A stretch of DNA of 28,962 bases. Source: JAGPKI01 sp052034135. Lineage in GTDB: Bacteria > Caldisericota > Caldisericia > UBA6126 > JAGPKI01. Numbering within the stretch: position 1 is the stretch's first letter; every line of letters begins with the position of its first letter. Shown here one piece after another: positions 6,150 through 14,001 of this stretch. The translations under genes were made by a program, and so were the position numbers. The notes under the pieces were generated by a model. The model did no database searches. It saw only the letters and a list, made by a program, of their open reading frames with translations, and was not told the origin of the DNA. The stretch is taken from NCBI GenBank assembly GCA_052034135.1, contig JBPOJC010000002.1, positions 1-28,962 of the forward strand, given 5' to 3'.

Positions 6150-6668
6150 ATGAGTTTAGAGGGTAAAAATATTTTAATGATTATTGCTTCAAACAACTTT
6201 AGAGATGAAGAGTATAACCACCCAAGAGAAATTTTTGAAGAAGAAGGAGCAATGGTAACTGTTGCATCAAGCACAAAAAAGGAAGTTACAGGTATGCTTG
6301 GAATGAAAGTTACTCCAGATATTCTCATAAGTGAAGTTAACATTGATGATTATGATGCAGTTATATTTGTTGGCGGCATGGGTTCAAGTGAGTATTGGGA
6401 CGATGAAAAAGCTCACGAAATTGCTAAAGAAGCTTACGAGAAAGACAAAGTTGTTGGTGCAATATGTATTGCTCCCGTTACTCTTGCAAGAGCAGGTCTT
6501 TTGAAAGGCAAAAAAGCAACAGTTTTCTCTTCCGAAATTGAAAACATAAAGAAAGAAGGGGCAATTTATACCGGAAATTCAGTGGAAGTCGATGGGAAAA
6601 TAGTTACCGGCAATGGTCCATCTGCTGCTAAAGAGTTTGGAAAGAAAATAGTAGAACTTCTGAAATAA
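6150..6668 (+). CDS. DJ-1/PfpI family protein
   Basis: 172 residues, cytoplasmic, typical length for a single-domain DJ-1/PfpI protein. Visible landmarks are the N-terminal strand NILMIIASNNF followed by RDEEY, where E21 matches the family's conserved glutamate; FVGGMGSSEYW; and the nucleophile elbow GAICIAPVTLARAG with C106. PfpI-type proteases have histidine right after this cysteine (CHGP), whereas here it is isoleucine and the motif is CIAP, closer to the DJ-1/YajL style. A protein-quality or glyoxalase/deglycase-like role is thus more likely than proteolysis, but the activity cannot be read from sequence. The ribosome binding site AAAGGAGG is perfect. It lies directly upstream of clpB, which fits a stress-response neighbourhood. 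Confidence 0.88.
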   Translation: MSLEGKNILMIIASNNFRDEEYNHPREIFEEEGAMVTVASSTKKEVTGMLGMKVTPDILISEVNIDDYDAVIFVGGMGSSEYWDDEKAHEIAKEAYEKDKVVGAICIAPVTLARAGLLKGKKATVFSSEIENIKKEGAIYTGNSVEVDGKIVTGNGPSAAKEFGKKIVELLK

Positions 6669-6787
6669 AAAGCCTCCTGTTGTCATAATTTCAACCAATA
6701 GAATAAAATTTAACTTTTATTGGGTATTTCTATATTAAATATTAAATTAATAAAAAAAATTGTGAAATTTAGAAAAGAGGTTTAATT

Positions 6788-9370
6788 ATGGCAATAGATA
6801 TGAATAGATTTACAATTAAAGCTCAAGAGGCTTTGGTTGAAGCTCAAAATAAAGCTCAGAGTAATAATAACCAAACTATTGAGCCAGAGCATCTTTTATT
6901 AAGTTTGCTTGAGCAAAAAGATGGAATAATTTATCCGTTATTGGAAAAAATTGGAATTGACTTAAATTTTTTTATTAATAGCCTAAAGAAGGAGATTGAT
7001 AATTTCCCAAAAGTTTACGGTTTAACTCAGATTTATTTGAGTCAACGTCTTAATAGAATTTTAGAAACTGCATATAGAGAAGCACAAGACCTAAATGATG
7101 AATATATCTCCACGGAACATATTCTTCTTTCTATGTCGGAAGAAGTTGAAGGCGGGATTGCAAGGTTATTTCGCTCTTTCGGTATAACCAAAGATAGAAT
7201 TTTAAAAGTCTTACAAGATTTACGCGGTTCCCAGCGTGTTGTGGATCAAAATCCTGAGGATAAATATATGTCTCTATCGAAGTATGGTAGAGATTTGACT
7301 TCCCTTGCAAAAAGTGGAAAACTTGATCCTGTTATTGGCAGGAACGAAGAAATAAGAAGAGTAATTCAAGTTTTATCTCGAAGAACCAAAAATAATCCAG
7401 TTTTAATTGGAGATCCTGGTGTTGGTAAAACAGCTATTGTTGAAGGTTTAGCTCAGAGAATTGCAAGTGGTGATGTACCAGAGGGGCTCAAAGATAAAAA
7501 ATTAATAGCTTTAGATATTGCTTCTTTGGTAGCTGGTTCGAAATTCAGAGGTGAATTTGAAGAGAGATTAAAAGCAGTATTACAAGAAGTAATCTCTTCA
7601 GAAGGGAAAATAATTCTCTTTATTGATGAGCTTCACACAATAGTTGGAGCTGGAGCTGCTGAAGGTGCAGTTGATGCTTCGAATATGTTGAAGCCAGCTC
7701 TTGCTCGCGGCGAACTTCGTTGTATTGGCGCTACTACTCTTGACGAGTATAGAGAGAAAATTGAGAAAGATCCTGCATTAGAAAGGAGATTTCAACCAAT
7801 TTATGTAAGCGAGCCAAGCGTTGAGGACACGATTGCTATATTGAGGGGGCTAAAAGAAAAATATGAAGTTCATCATGGTGTTAAAATAAAGGATTCCGCT
7901 TTAATTGCTGCTACTGTGTTGTCAAATAGATATATTCCAGATAGATTTCTTCCAGATAAAGCAATTGACCTTGTAGATGAAGCATGCGCAAAGCTTAGAA
8001 TGGAAATAGATAGTTTACCAGTTGAGCTGGATGAGGTAGAGAGGCAACTCAGGCAATTAGAAATTGAAAGACAAGCTATTAAAAGGGAAAAGGATCCTTC
8101 TGCAGAAGAGAAGCTCAAAAAAATTGAAAGTGAAATAGCAGAATATAAAGAAAAAGCTCATGCAATGAGAGCTCAATGGGAAGCCGAAAAGTCAATACTT
8201 AAGGAAATAAGAGAAACTAAAGAAAAAATTGAACAATTAAAAAACGAGGAACATCAGGCAGAGCTTCGGGGGGATTGGGATAGAGCAGCAGAGTTAAGAT
8301 ATGGTGTTAGAATCCAGCTTGAAAAGAAACTTGAGGAATTAAACAAAAAAATGGCTGAAATACCTCCAGAAAAAAGAATGCTTAAAGAGGAAGTTGACCA
8401 GGAAGATATTGCAGAAATAGTTTCTAAATGGACAGGAATTCCAGTTTCAAGACTCATGGAAAGCGAAATAGAAAAACTCATTCATATGGAAGAAAGACTT
8501 AGGAAAAGAGTTGTTGGACAGGACGAAGCGATAAGAGTTGTTTCTAATGCAGTACGTCGCGCAAGAGCAGGGCTATCAGACCCAAATAGACCAATAGGGT
8601 CATTTATATTTTTAGGCCCAACTGGAGTTGGTAAGACCGAACTTGCAAGAGCTTTAGCTGAATTTTTGTTTGATGATGAAAAAGCCCTTTTGAGGTTTGA
8701 TATGTCAGAATATATGGAGAAATTTTCGGTATCAAGACTTATTGGTGCACCTCCTGGCTATGTAGGATACGAAGAAGGGGGACAGCTTACAGAAGCCGTA
8801 AGAAGGCGACCTTATTCTGTAATTTTGTTTGACGAGATAGAGAAAGCCAGCCCCGATGTGTTCAATGTTTTTCTTCAAATACTTGATGATGGGCGTTTAA
8901 CAGATGGACGTGGAAGAGTGGTTAATTTCAAGAATACTGTTATTATTATGACTTCAAATATTGGAAGTCAGTATATTCAAAATGCTAATCTAAGTCCTGA
9001 AGAGCTTAGGCAGAAGGTAAATGAGATTTTAAGACAACAATTTCGACCGGAATTCTTAAATAGAGTTGATGAGATTGTTATATTCAATAGACTCGGTATG
9101 AAAGAAATTTTGGAAATTGTTGATATTCAGCTTAAACGGTTAGAGAAAAGACTTAATGAAAGAAATATTAAGCTCACAGTGACTGATGCTGCTAAACGAT
9201 TAACTGCAGAGAAAGGTTTTGATCCTGTTTTTGGAGCTAGGCCCATAAAAAGAGTAATTCAGCGGGAAATTGTAGATCCTCTTTCAATAAAAATTCTTAG
9301 TAAAGAATTTAGTGAAGGTGATACGGTAATTGTTGATGTAAAGGATAGCACATTTATTTTTACAAAATAA
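6788..9370 (+). CDS. clpB: ATP-dependent chaperone ClpB
   Basis: ClpB (Hsp104-type disaggregase) threads aggregated proteins through a hexameric ring using ATP, together with DnaK. At 860 residues it has full family length. Order of domains: Clp N-terminal repeats (about 1-150), AAA+ ring 1 with Walker A GDPGVGKT at 208-215 and Walker B IILFIDELHT, a coiled-coil middle domain (about 405-530) rich in E, K and R, and AAA+ ring 2 with Walker A GPTGVGKT at 610-617, Walker B VILFDEIEK and the sensor region FRPEFLNRVDEIV. The substrate pore loop GSKFRGEFEERL and the VSKWTGIPVSRL linker are intact. The middle domain separates it from ClpA and ClpC. An AGAGG sequence precedes the ATG. No CIRCE-type operator is visible in the 119-base gap upstream. 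Confidence 0.97.
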   Translation: MAIDMNRFTIKAQEALVEAQNKAQSNNNQTIEPEHLLLSLLEQKDGIIYPLLEKIGIDLNFFINSLKKEIDNFPKVYGLTQIYLSQRLNRILETAYREAQDLNDEYISTEHILLSMSEEVEGGIARLFRSFGITKDRILKVLQDLRGSQRVVDQNPEDKYMSLSKYGRDLTSLAKSGKLDPVIGRNEEIRRVIQVLSRRTKNNPVLIGDPGVGKTAIVEGLAQRIASGDVPEGLKDKKLIALDIASLVAGSKFRGEFEERLKAVLQEVISSEGKIILFIDELHTIVGAGAAEGAVDASNMLKPALARGELRCIGATTLDEYREKIEKDPALERRFQPIYVSEPSVEDTIAILRGLKEKYEVHHGVKIKDSALIAATVLSNRYIPDRFLPDKAIDLVDEACAKLRMEIDSLPVELDEVERQLRQLEIERQAIKREKDPSAEEKLKKIESEIAEYKEKAHAMRAQWEAEKSILKEIRETKEKIEQLKNEEHQAELRGDWDRAAELRYGVRIQLEKKLEELNKKMAEIPPEKRMLKEEVDQEDIAEIVSKWTGIPVSRLMESEIEKLIHMEERLRKRVVGQDEAIRVVSNAVRRARAGLSDPNRPIGSFIFLGPTGVGKTELARALAEFLFDDEKALLRFDMSEYMEKFSVSRLIGAPPGYVGYEEGGQLTEAVRRRPYSVILFDEIEKASPDVFNVFLQILDDGRLTDGRGRVVNFKNTVIIMTSNIGSQYIQNANLSPEELRQKVNEILRQQFRPEFLNRVDEIVIFNRLGMKEILEIVDIQLKRLEKRLNERNIKLTVTDAAKRLTAEKGFDPVFGARPIKRVIQREIVDPLSIKILSKEFSEGDTVIVDVKDSTFIFTK

Positions 9371-9430
9371 TAATTTTTTTGAACTTTTTTGTATTTTAAT
9401 TGTATTCGTATATGTAAGGTCAGTAATATT

Positions 9431-9439
9431 AAAAGGGGA
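9431..9439 (+). promoter_or_regulatory. Ribosome binding site that sets a TTG start
   Basis: AAAAGGGGA ends six bases before TTG at 9446. The in-frame ATG at 9389 has no such site and would add 19 residues in front of the signal peptide. Confidence 0.65.
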
Positions 9440-9445
9440 ATAGGA

Positions 9446-10507
9446 TTGAATTGTAAGAGGAAAGCTCTAACTTTATTTGTTTCTCTAATTTGCTTGTTCA
9501 ATCTTACAAATATCTCATTTGCTGAAGAGGATTCAGTATTTGCCTTTTTTATTCCTAAAATTGATGGTATATGTGATAAATATTGCTGGGATGATGCTTT
9601 GAAGATATCTTACAATTTAGGTTATCTATATTTCAAAAATGATTTCAAAAATCTTTATATTCTCGTTGATGTAGTTGCTGATGATGGAAAAGATAAAAGT
9701 CCCTCCAAGCCTTTTTGTGAAGACTATTTTGAATTAACTTTTGATTGGGATTTGAATGGTAAAATTACCAATGGAATTGATAGAAATTACACTTTGATGT
9801 GCGGAGATTGTCCTGAAGGATGTATGCTTATTTATAGGTATTATACAGGCGCTAATTGCTTCTCAAGCGTGTATTATTCCAGCGGTAAAGCCATACCAGG
9901 TTTTGGAAAAACTATTTCTTCCGAGAAAGACCATAGATTTTATGAGGTTGCAATTCCGTTAGCCGAGCTTAGAAAAGATCCGTCAAATATATTTTTATAT
10001 GGAATAAAAATAGTTTCATTAAATCCAAAATTATATTTTGAGGACCCACCTTCATTTTATAGTGATTTTAAATCTCTCAATAAAGTAAAACTTGGAAGCT
10101 ATACTGAGGAGCTAAATCTTGTTTATACCATCGGCTCTAAAAATATGTACATAAATGAAAAGCAATTTTTAATGGATACCGCTCCTTTTATACATAACTC
10201 AAGATCTTATCTTCCGCTACGTTATATACTTGAGCCATTCGGTGCATATTTTGAATGGAATAGCAAAGACTTGAAACTTATTGTTTTGGTTAATGATAAA
10301 ATTATAGAAATGGAGATAAATAATCCGTATGCTTATGTAAATACTAAAAGAGTGGCTATTGATCCTACAAATAAAGATATTGTACCCCTTCTTGTTGAAC
10401 CTGGAAGGGTCTGCATACCTGTACGTTTTATTGCTTCTACTTTAGGCTGTAAACTAAAATGGGCTGCAAAAGAGCAGAAAATTACATTAAATTATAAATT
10501 TAAATAA
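9446..10507 (+). CDS. Secreted CBM9-like domain protein with C-terminal copper-amine-oxidase-N-like domain
   Basis: I place the start at TTG 9446, where the purine-rich AAAAGGGGA site and an immediate signal peptide (RKALTLFVSLICLFNL...SFA) agree. The frame also opens at ATG 9389. After the signal peptide comes a CBM9-like beta-sandwich (about residues 30-220) with the characteristic start IPKIDGICDKYCWDDALKI, FKNLYILVDVVADDG and FYEVAIPLAEL. The same fold is used by carbohydrate-binding modules and by some haem-binding (ethylbenzene-dehydrogenase-like) domains. The domain has an unusual number of cysteines, including MCGDCPEGCM. Residues about 230-353 are a copper-amine-oxidase-N-like domain (RSYLPLRYILEPFGAYFEW; RVCIPVRFIASTLGCKLKW). 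Likely a surface binding protein; the ligand is unknown. Confidence 0.8.
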   Translation: MNCKRKALTLFVSLICLFNLTNISFAEEDSVFAFFIPKIDGICDKYCWDDALKISYNLGYLYFKNDFKNLYILVDVVADDGKDKSPSKPFCEDYFELTFDWDLNGKITNGIDRNYTLMCGDCPEGCMLIYRYYTGANCFSSVYYSSGKAIPGFGKTISSEKDHRFYEVAIPLAELRKDPSNIFLYGIKIVSLNPKLYFEDPPSFYSDFKSLNKVKLGSYTEELNLVYTIGSKNMYINEKQFLMDTAPFIHNSRSYLPLRYILEPFGAYFEWNSKDLKLIVLVNDKIIEMEINNPYAYVNTKRVAIDPTNKDIVPLLVEPGRVCIPVRFIASTLGCKLKWAAKEQKITLNYKFK

Positions 10508-10531
10508 ACTATTTTTTTCAAAATTTAGTAT

Positions 10532-10537
10532 TATAAT
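10532..10537 (+). promoter_or_regulatory. -10 box for RNase P RNA
   Basis: TATAAT sits 13 bases before the first base of helix P1 (10551), the right distance for initiation close to the mature 5' end. The -35 region is poorly conserved. Confidence 0.5.
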
Positions 10538-10550
10538 ATGAGCTTTGTTT

Positions 10551-10920
10551 AACCGGTTTTGAGCAAGAGAGGCAATCGCAGAGAGTAATATTTAGTAGTA
10601 TTACTTTCTGAGGAAAGTCCGGGCTCCATAGAGCAGAGTGCTGGTTAATTGCCAGTGAGGGCAACCTTAAGGAAAGTGCCACAGAAAATATACCGCCTTG
10701 ATTATTAAAAATTAGGGTAAGGGTGAAAAGGTGAGGTAAGAGCTCACCAGCAATCAGGCGACTGATTGGCTTGGTAAACCCCACTCGGAGCAAGATCAAA
10801 AAGGGATGTTTGAGGGTTGCTCGCCCGAGTCCCATGGTGATCGCTTAGATAAATGATTGCCACTCAATATATAAAAATATTGAGGACAGAACTCGGCTTA
10901 TTTCTTGCTCAAAACCGGTT
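10551..10920 (+). ncRNA. rnpB: RNase P RNA, bacterial type A
   Basis: This is the catalytic RNA that removes 5' leaders from tRNA precursors. Conserved elements are in order: CR-I GAGGAAAGTCCGGGC (10610-10624), ACAGAAA...CCGCC (10681-10697), the GTGAGGTAAGAGCTCACCAGC block around 10731-10751, GGTAAACCCCA (from 10773), and CR-V GAGGACAGAACTCGGCTTA (10882-10900). Helix P1 is formed by 10551-10568 and 10903-10920, an unbroken 18-bp complement, longer than usual. The helix is followed by TTATTAATAA, so the same stem may help to end transcription. It lies between the CBM9-like gene and the murein operon. Exact mature ends may lie a few bases inside the P1 helix. Confidence 0.96.
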
Positions 10921-11059
10921 TTATTAATAACTTCCATCATAATGATTAGTTTTTAGCTAATAAATATATATAAAAAAGAATTTTCATTAATAGCACTAAA
11001 TAAAGTAACTGTTTTTAATATTAACTTTGCGATTTATTCGATTCCAAGCAAGACTACGA

Positions 11060-11126
11060 TATAATTTTAGACAAACCGTTTTTGTTTACCTGGCTTCCAC
11101 ACATATAATTGTTTTAGGCATATAAT
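11060..11126 (+). promoter_or_regulatory. Leader of the murein/division operon with three TATAAT boxes
   Basis: TATAAT occurs at 11060-11065, 11104-11109 and 11121-11126 in the 249-base gap between rnpB and rsmH. The first is part of the 13-mer TATAATTTTAGAC that also precedes the gene at 4834. The second has a weak TTGTTT at 11082-11087, 16 bases upstream. In AT-rich DNA some of these will be chance, but one or more probably start the operon. No MraZ-type repeat array was seen. Confidence 0.4.
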
Positions 11127-11169
11127 TATTAAATAGAAATTTATAGAAATGTTAGTTAATAAGTAAAAA

Positions 11170-12048
11170 ATGGAAGAATATTTTCACAAGCCTGTTTTTG
11201 GTGAGATTATTTTAGATTATCTTGATATTAAGCCTTCTGATAAGGTTCTTGATTGTACCTGCGGAGAAGGAGGGCACTCAAGCATAATCTTAGAGAGAAT
11301 TAAAGGTAATGGGTTTCTTGTTGGGTTAGACCGCGATGGAGAGATTCTTTCTGTTGCAGAAAAAAGGCTTAAAGAGATCGGGGAAGATTTTTTACTTCTT
11401 AATATTCCATTTTCTTCTGCAAAAGAGGCATTAAAAGCTTTAAACATAAAAGGATTTGATAAAGCATTAGTTGATTTGGGATTGTCTATGTATCACATAA
11501 TTAATGAAGATAGGGGATTCAGTTTCTTTTCAGATGAGCGATGTGATATGCGATATAATCGCACTGGCAAAGAGCAACCAGCCTCTTATATACTTAATAA
11601 TTATAGCGAAAAAGAGATTTCTGATATAATATTTTCATATGGTGAAGAAAGAATGGCACGCAAAATTGCTCATGCTATAGTTAGCGAGAGAAGGAAGAAA
11701 CCAATAGAAACTTGTAAGGAATTGGCTCAAATAGTTGCAAGAGTTTATAAGGTTAGAGGGAAGATAAATCCAGCTACAAAAACTTTTCAAGCTCTAAGAA
11801 TATATGTCAATTCTGAGTTGTCTGAACTAAATGAATTCTTCTTAATTCTACCAGAAATAATAAACAAAAATGGCAGAGTGGGAATTATTTCTTATCATTC
11901 TCTCGAAGATAGACTTGTAAAGAATTTCTTTAGGAATTCTGAACACTTCGAACCCTTAAACAAGAAAGTAATAACTCCAGACGAAAGTGAAATTGCATTT
12001 AATAAGGCAGCAAGAAGTGCAAAATTAAGAGTTGGACTACGTTTATGA
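11170..12048 (+). CDS. rsmH: 16S rRNA (cytosine-1402-N4)-methyltransferase RsmH (MraW)
   Basis: RsmH uses S-adenosylmethionine to methylate N4 of C1402 in the decoding centre of 16S rRNA and is a standard member of the division/cell-wall cluster. The start EEYFHKPVFGEI matches the family's opening. The SAM-binding loop is VLDCTCGEGGHS, followed by VGLDRDGE. The family-specific stretch DKALVDLGLSMYHIINEDRGFSF...DMRYNR and the C-terminal ISYHSLEDRLVKNFF are intact. 292 residues is close to the usual 300-310. No strong ribosome binding site precedes the ATG, only AT-rich sequence with AAGTAAAAA. First gene of the operon; the next gene starts inside its stop codon (ATGA). Confidence 0.95.
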   Translation: MEEYFHKPVFGEIILDYLDIKPSDKVLDCTCGEGGHSSIILERIKGNGFLVGLDRDGEILSVAEKRLKEIGEDFLLLNIPFSSAKEALKALNIKGFDKALVDLGLSMYHIINEDRGFSFFSDERCDMRYNRTGKEQPASYILNNYSEKEISDIIFSYGEERMARKIAHAIVSERRKKPIETCKELAQIVARVYKVRGKINPATKTFQALRIYVNSELSELNEFFLILPEIINKNGRVGIISYHSLEDRLVKNFFRNSEHFEPLNKKVITPDESEIAFNKAARSAKLRVGLRL

Positions 12049-12311
12049 AAAAAGATTTAGTAACAAGGGTTATATTGCTTTTCATTTTTTTACTGATTTA
12101 TGGTATTTGTTTTAGCCAATATCTTGTAGCTTCCAATAAATATTCAGAAGCTTTAAATCTTAACACTAAACTAAAAGATATACTTTCTGAATTGAAGGTT
12201 CAATATGAAAGCTTGACCAATTTAAAGCTAATAAGGGAAAAAGCAATCAATGAATTAAATATGCGCTATGCAACAGATAGCGAGAAATTGACATTAGAAG
12301 ATGAAAAATAA
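12045..12311 (+). CDS. ftsL: FtsL-like septal membrane protein
   Basis: 88 residues: a basic start, one transmembrane helix (about 8-27, VILLFIFLLIYGICF) and a coiled-coil-prone outer part (about 33-75, rich in L, K, E and N). FtsL proteins have this shape and diverge so much in sequence that position is the main evidence. It lies exactly where ftsL lies in most clusters, between rsmH and the septal PBP. FtsL forms a complex with FtsB/DivIC and FtsQ/DivIB that activates FtsW and FtsI. Its ATG overlaps the rsmH stop (ATGA), and it overlaps the next gene by 11 bases, so translation is coupled. No sequence motif proves the call. Confidence 0.65.
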   Translation: MKKDLVTRVILLFIFLLIYGICFSQYLVASNKYSEALNLNTKLKDILSELKVQYESLTNLKLIREKAINELNMRYATDSEKLTLEDEK

Positions 12312-14001
12312 ACTGAAAATAGCAAAAACACGCATAATTATTATATTCCCGCTTCTATCGATTATACTGGTATCATTACTTTCTTATAGACTCATAAATA
12401 TTAGCTTTATCAATCCAGAAATTCAAGCTTATCGTAAGGAAGAAAATGGAAAGGAATTTAGAACAATTCTTGCTCGAAGGGGAAAAATATTTGATAGAAA
12501 TGGAGTCACATTAGCAGAAAGTAATGAAGCTTACTCTCTTTATGTAAATCCGAAAGTAATGAAAGATCCGGAAGTTTTTGCTAATATTGTTTCCCCCATA
12601 ATTGGAATGAGTGAGAGCGAGATAGTTAATATAGTTAAGGAGAATAAAAATTATTATTTTTGCTACATAAAAAGAAAGCTTTCTAAGAGCCAGAAAAACG
12701 ATATAGAAGCATTAAGACCCCCCAGAGGCGATTATGGTTTTGAGGAGGACGAGAAAAGAGAATATCCTAAAAGGGATACAGCCTCTTCAGTTATTGGATA
12801 TGTGGGAATGGATAATCAAGGACTAACTGGATTAGAATATACTTTAAATGATATCCTTGCAGGGCAGGAGGGAACAAAAATTGTTTATCATTCATTTCAA
12901 GGGGACAATATTCCTGGCTCCTCTCTTGTTCACAAAGATGCTAAAAATGGCAAATCTGTTGCAATTACAATCGATTCAGATTTACAAGGAGTTATCGAGA
13001 CAATACTTGATAAACATATATACAACTGGAACGCTTCAGGTGGCGTATCTATTGTCATGGATCCAAAAACTGGAGAAATTCTTGCCATGGCAAGCAGACC
13101 TGCATATGATTTAAACAACTGGGACAAATATATAAATAATTCAAAATATATTAATCGAGCAACTTCAATGAATTATGAACCAGGATCCATTTTTAAGCCT
13201 TTTGTTGCAGCTTGTGCTCTTGAAGAAGGAGTTATAACGCCGCTAACGCTACATGAATGTAGTGGCAGTATAAGTGTTGCCGGTAAGACTATTCAGTGTA
13301 TGATTGCACATGGCAAAAATCAGAATCTTTCAGATATCTTAAGGAATTCCTGCAATGTTTCATTCGTAACAATTGGTTTGAAACTCAAGGATCTTTTATA
13401 CAAATATGCAAGAAGATTTGGTTTTGGAGAAAAATTACCTGTTGAATTTTATGGACAGGAAAAAGGTATACTTCTTCCACCACAAAATTGGTCTGCTACA
13501 ACACCGGCTACAATGTCATTTGGACAGGGGGTTTCAGTAACTCCTCTTCAATTAATTACAGGTTATTCAACAATAGCAAACAATGGTATTATGATGAAAC
13601 CAATGATAGTTAAAGAAGTAATTGATAGTAAAGGTAATACGGTTGAAAAGAAAGAACCCCAAGTTTTAAAAAAAGTCATTTCCAAGGAGACAGCTAATGA
13701 GCTAAAAATTGCTTTAAAAAATGTTGTTCAAGATCCAAACGGCGTGAGTCAGGCTAAGATCCCAGGGCTTTCAATAGGGGGTAAGACTGGAACTGCAAAT
13801 AAAGTAGAAGGAGGAGTCTATGTTCAAGGAAAATATATTTGCTCCTTCGCTGGATTCTATCCTGTTGAAGATCCAGCTTATGTTATTCTTGTCTCAATTG
13901 ATGAGCCAGACCCGTATGTTGGAGAAGTTTTTGGTTCAACTGTAGCAGCTCCTATATTTAAAGAAATAGTTAAGTGGCTTGAGCTTCACCCGTTAAAATG
14001 A
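12301..14001 (+). CDS. ftsI: Class B penicillin-binding protein (FtsI/PBP2-type peptidoglycan transpeptidase)
   Basis: This enzyme cross-links peptidoglycan at the division site, working with FtsW. It has an N-terminal membrane helix (about 10-32), a class B dimerisation/pedestal region (about 55-230, with RRGKIFDRNGVTLAES and REYPKRDTASSVIGYVG) and a transpeptidase domain (about 245-560). Active-site motifs are complete: SIFK at 296-299 (catalytic S296), SCN at 350-352 and KTG at 495-497. No PASTA domain follows, unlike the sporulation protein SpoVD or pneumococcal PBP2x. It overlaps the ftsL-like gene by 11 bases and its stop overlaps the murE start (ATGA). Position argues for the septal rather than the elongation enzyme. 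Confidence 0.93.
   Translation: MKNKLKIAKTRIIIIFPLLSIILVSLLSYRLINISFINPEIQAYRKEENGKEFRTILARRGKIFDRNGVTLAESNEAYSLYVNPKVMKDPEVFANIVSPIIGMSESEIVNIVKENKNYYFCYIKRKLSKSQKNDIEALRPPRGDYGFEEDEKREYPKRDTASSVIGYVGMDNQGLTGLEYTLNDILAGQEGTKIVYHSFQGDNIPGSSLVHKDAKNGKSVAITIDSDLQGVIETILDKHIYNWNASGGVSIVMDPKTGEILAMASRPAYDLNNWDKYINNSKYINRATSMNYEPGSIFKPFVAACALEEGVITPLTLHECSGSISVAGKTIQCMIAHGKNQNLSDILRNSCNVSFVTIGLKLKDLLYKYARRFGFGEKLPVEFYGQEKGILLPPQNWSATTPATMSFGQGVSVTPLQLITGYSTIANNGIMMKPMIVKEVIDSKGNTVEKKEPQVLKKVISKETANELKIALKNVVQDPNGVSQAKIPGLSIGGKTGTANKVEGGVYVQGKYICSFAGFYPVEDPAYVILVSIDEPDPYVGEVFGSTVAAPIFKEIVKWLELHPLK

Noticed and set aside
6150..6668. PfpI-type intracellular protease
   Set aside because: The residue after C106 is isoleucine rather than the histidine of PfpI proteases, so a protease call is not supported; kept as DJ-1/PfpI family only.
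6695..6723. Hairpin between the DJ-1/PfpI gene and clpB as a terminator or CIRCE element
   Set aside because: Only a 7-bp stem of A and T (AATAAAA / TTTTATT) with no T-run, and no match to the CIRCE arms TTAGCACTC / GAGTGCTAA.
9389..9445. ATG start for the CBM9-like protein
   Set aside because: It would put 19 polar residues with cysteines before the signal peptide and has no purine-rich site; TTG 9446 fits better.
10518..10835. 105-residue - strand reading frame
   Set aside because: It lies antisense within the RNase P RNA gene, whose conserved blocks explain the sequence.
12848..13114. 88-residue + strand reading frame inside ftsI
   Set aside because: Different frame within a gene with complete transpeptidase motifs; no independent signal.
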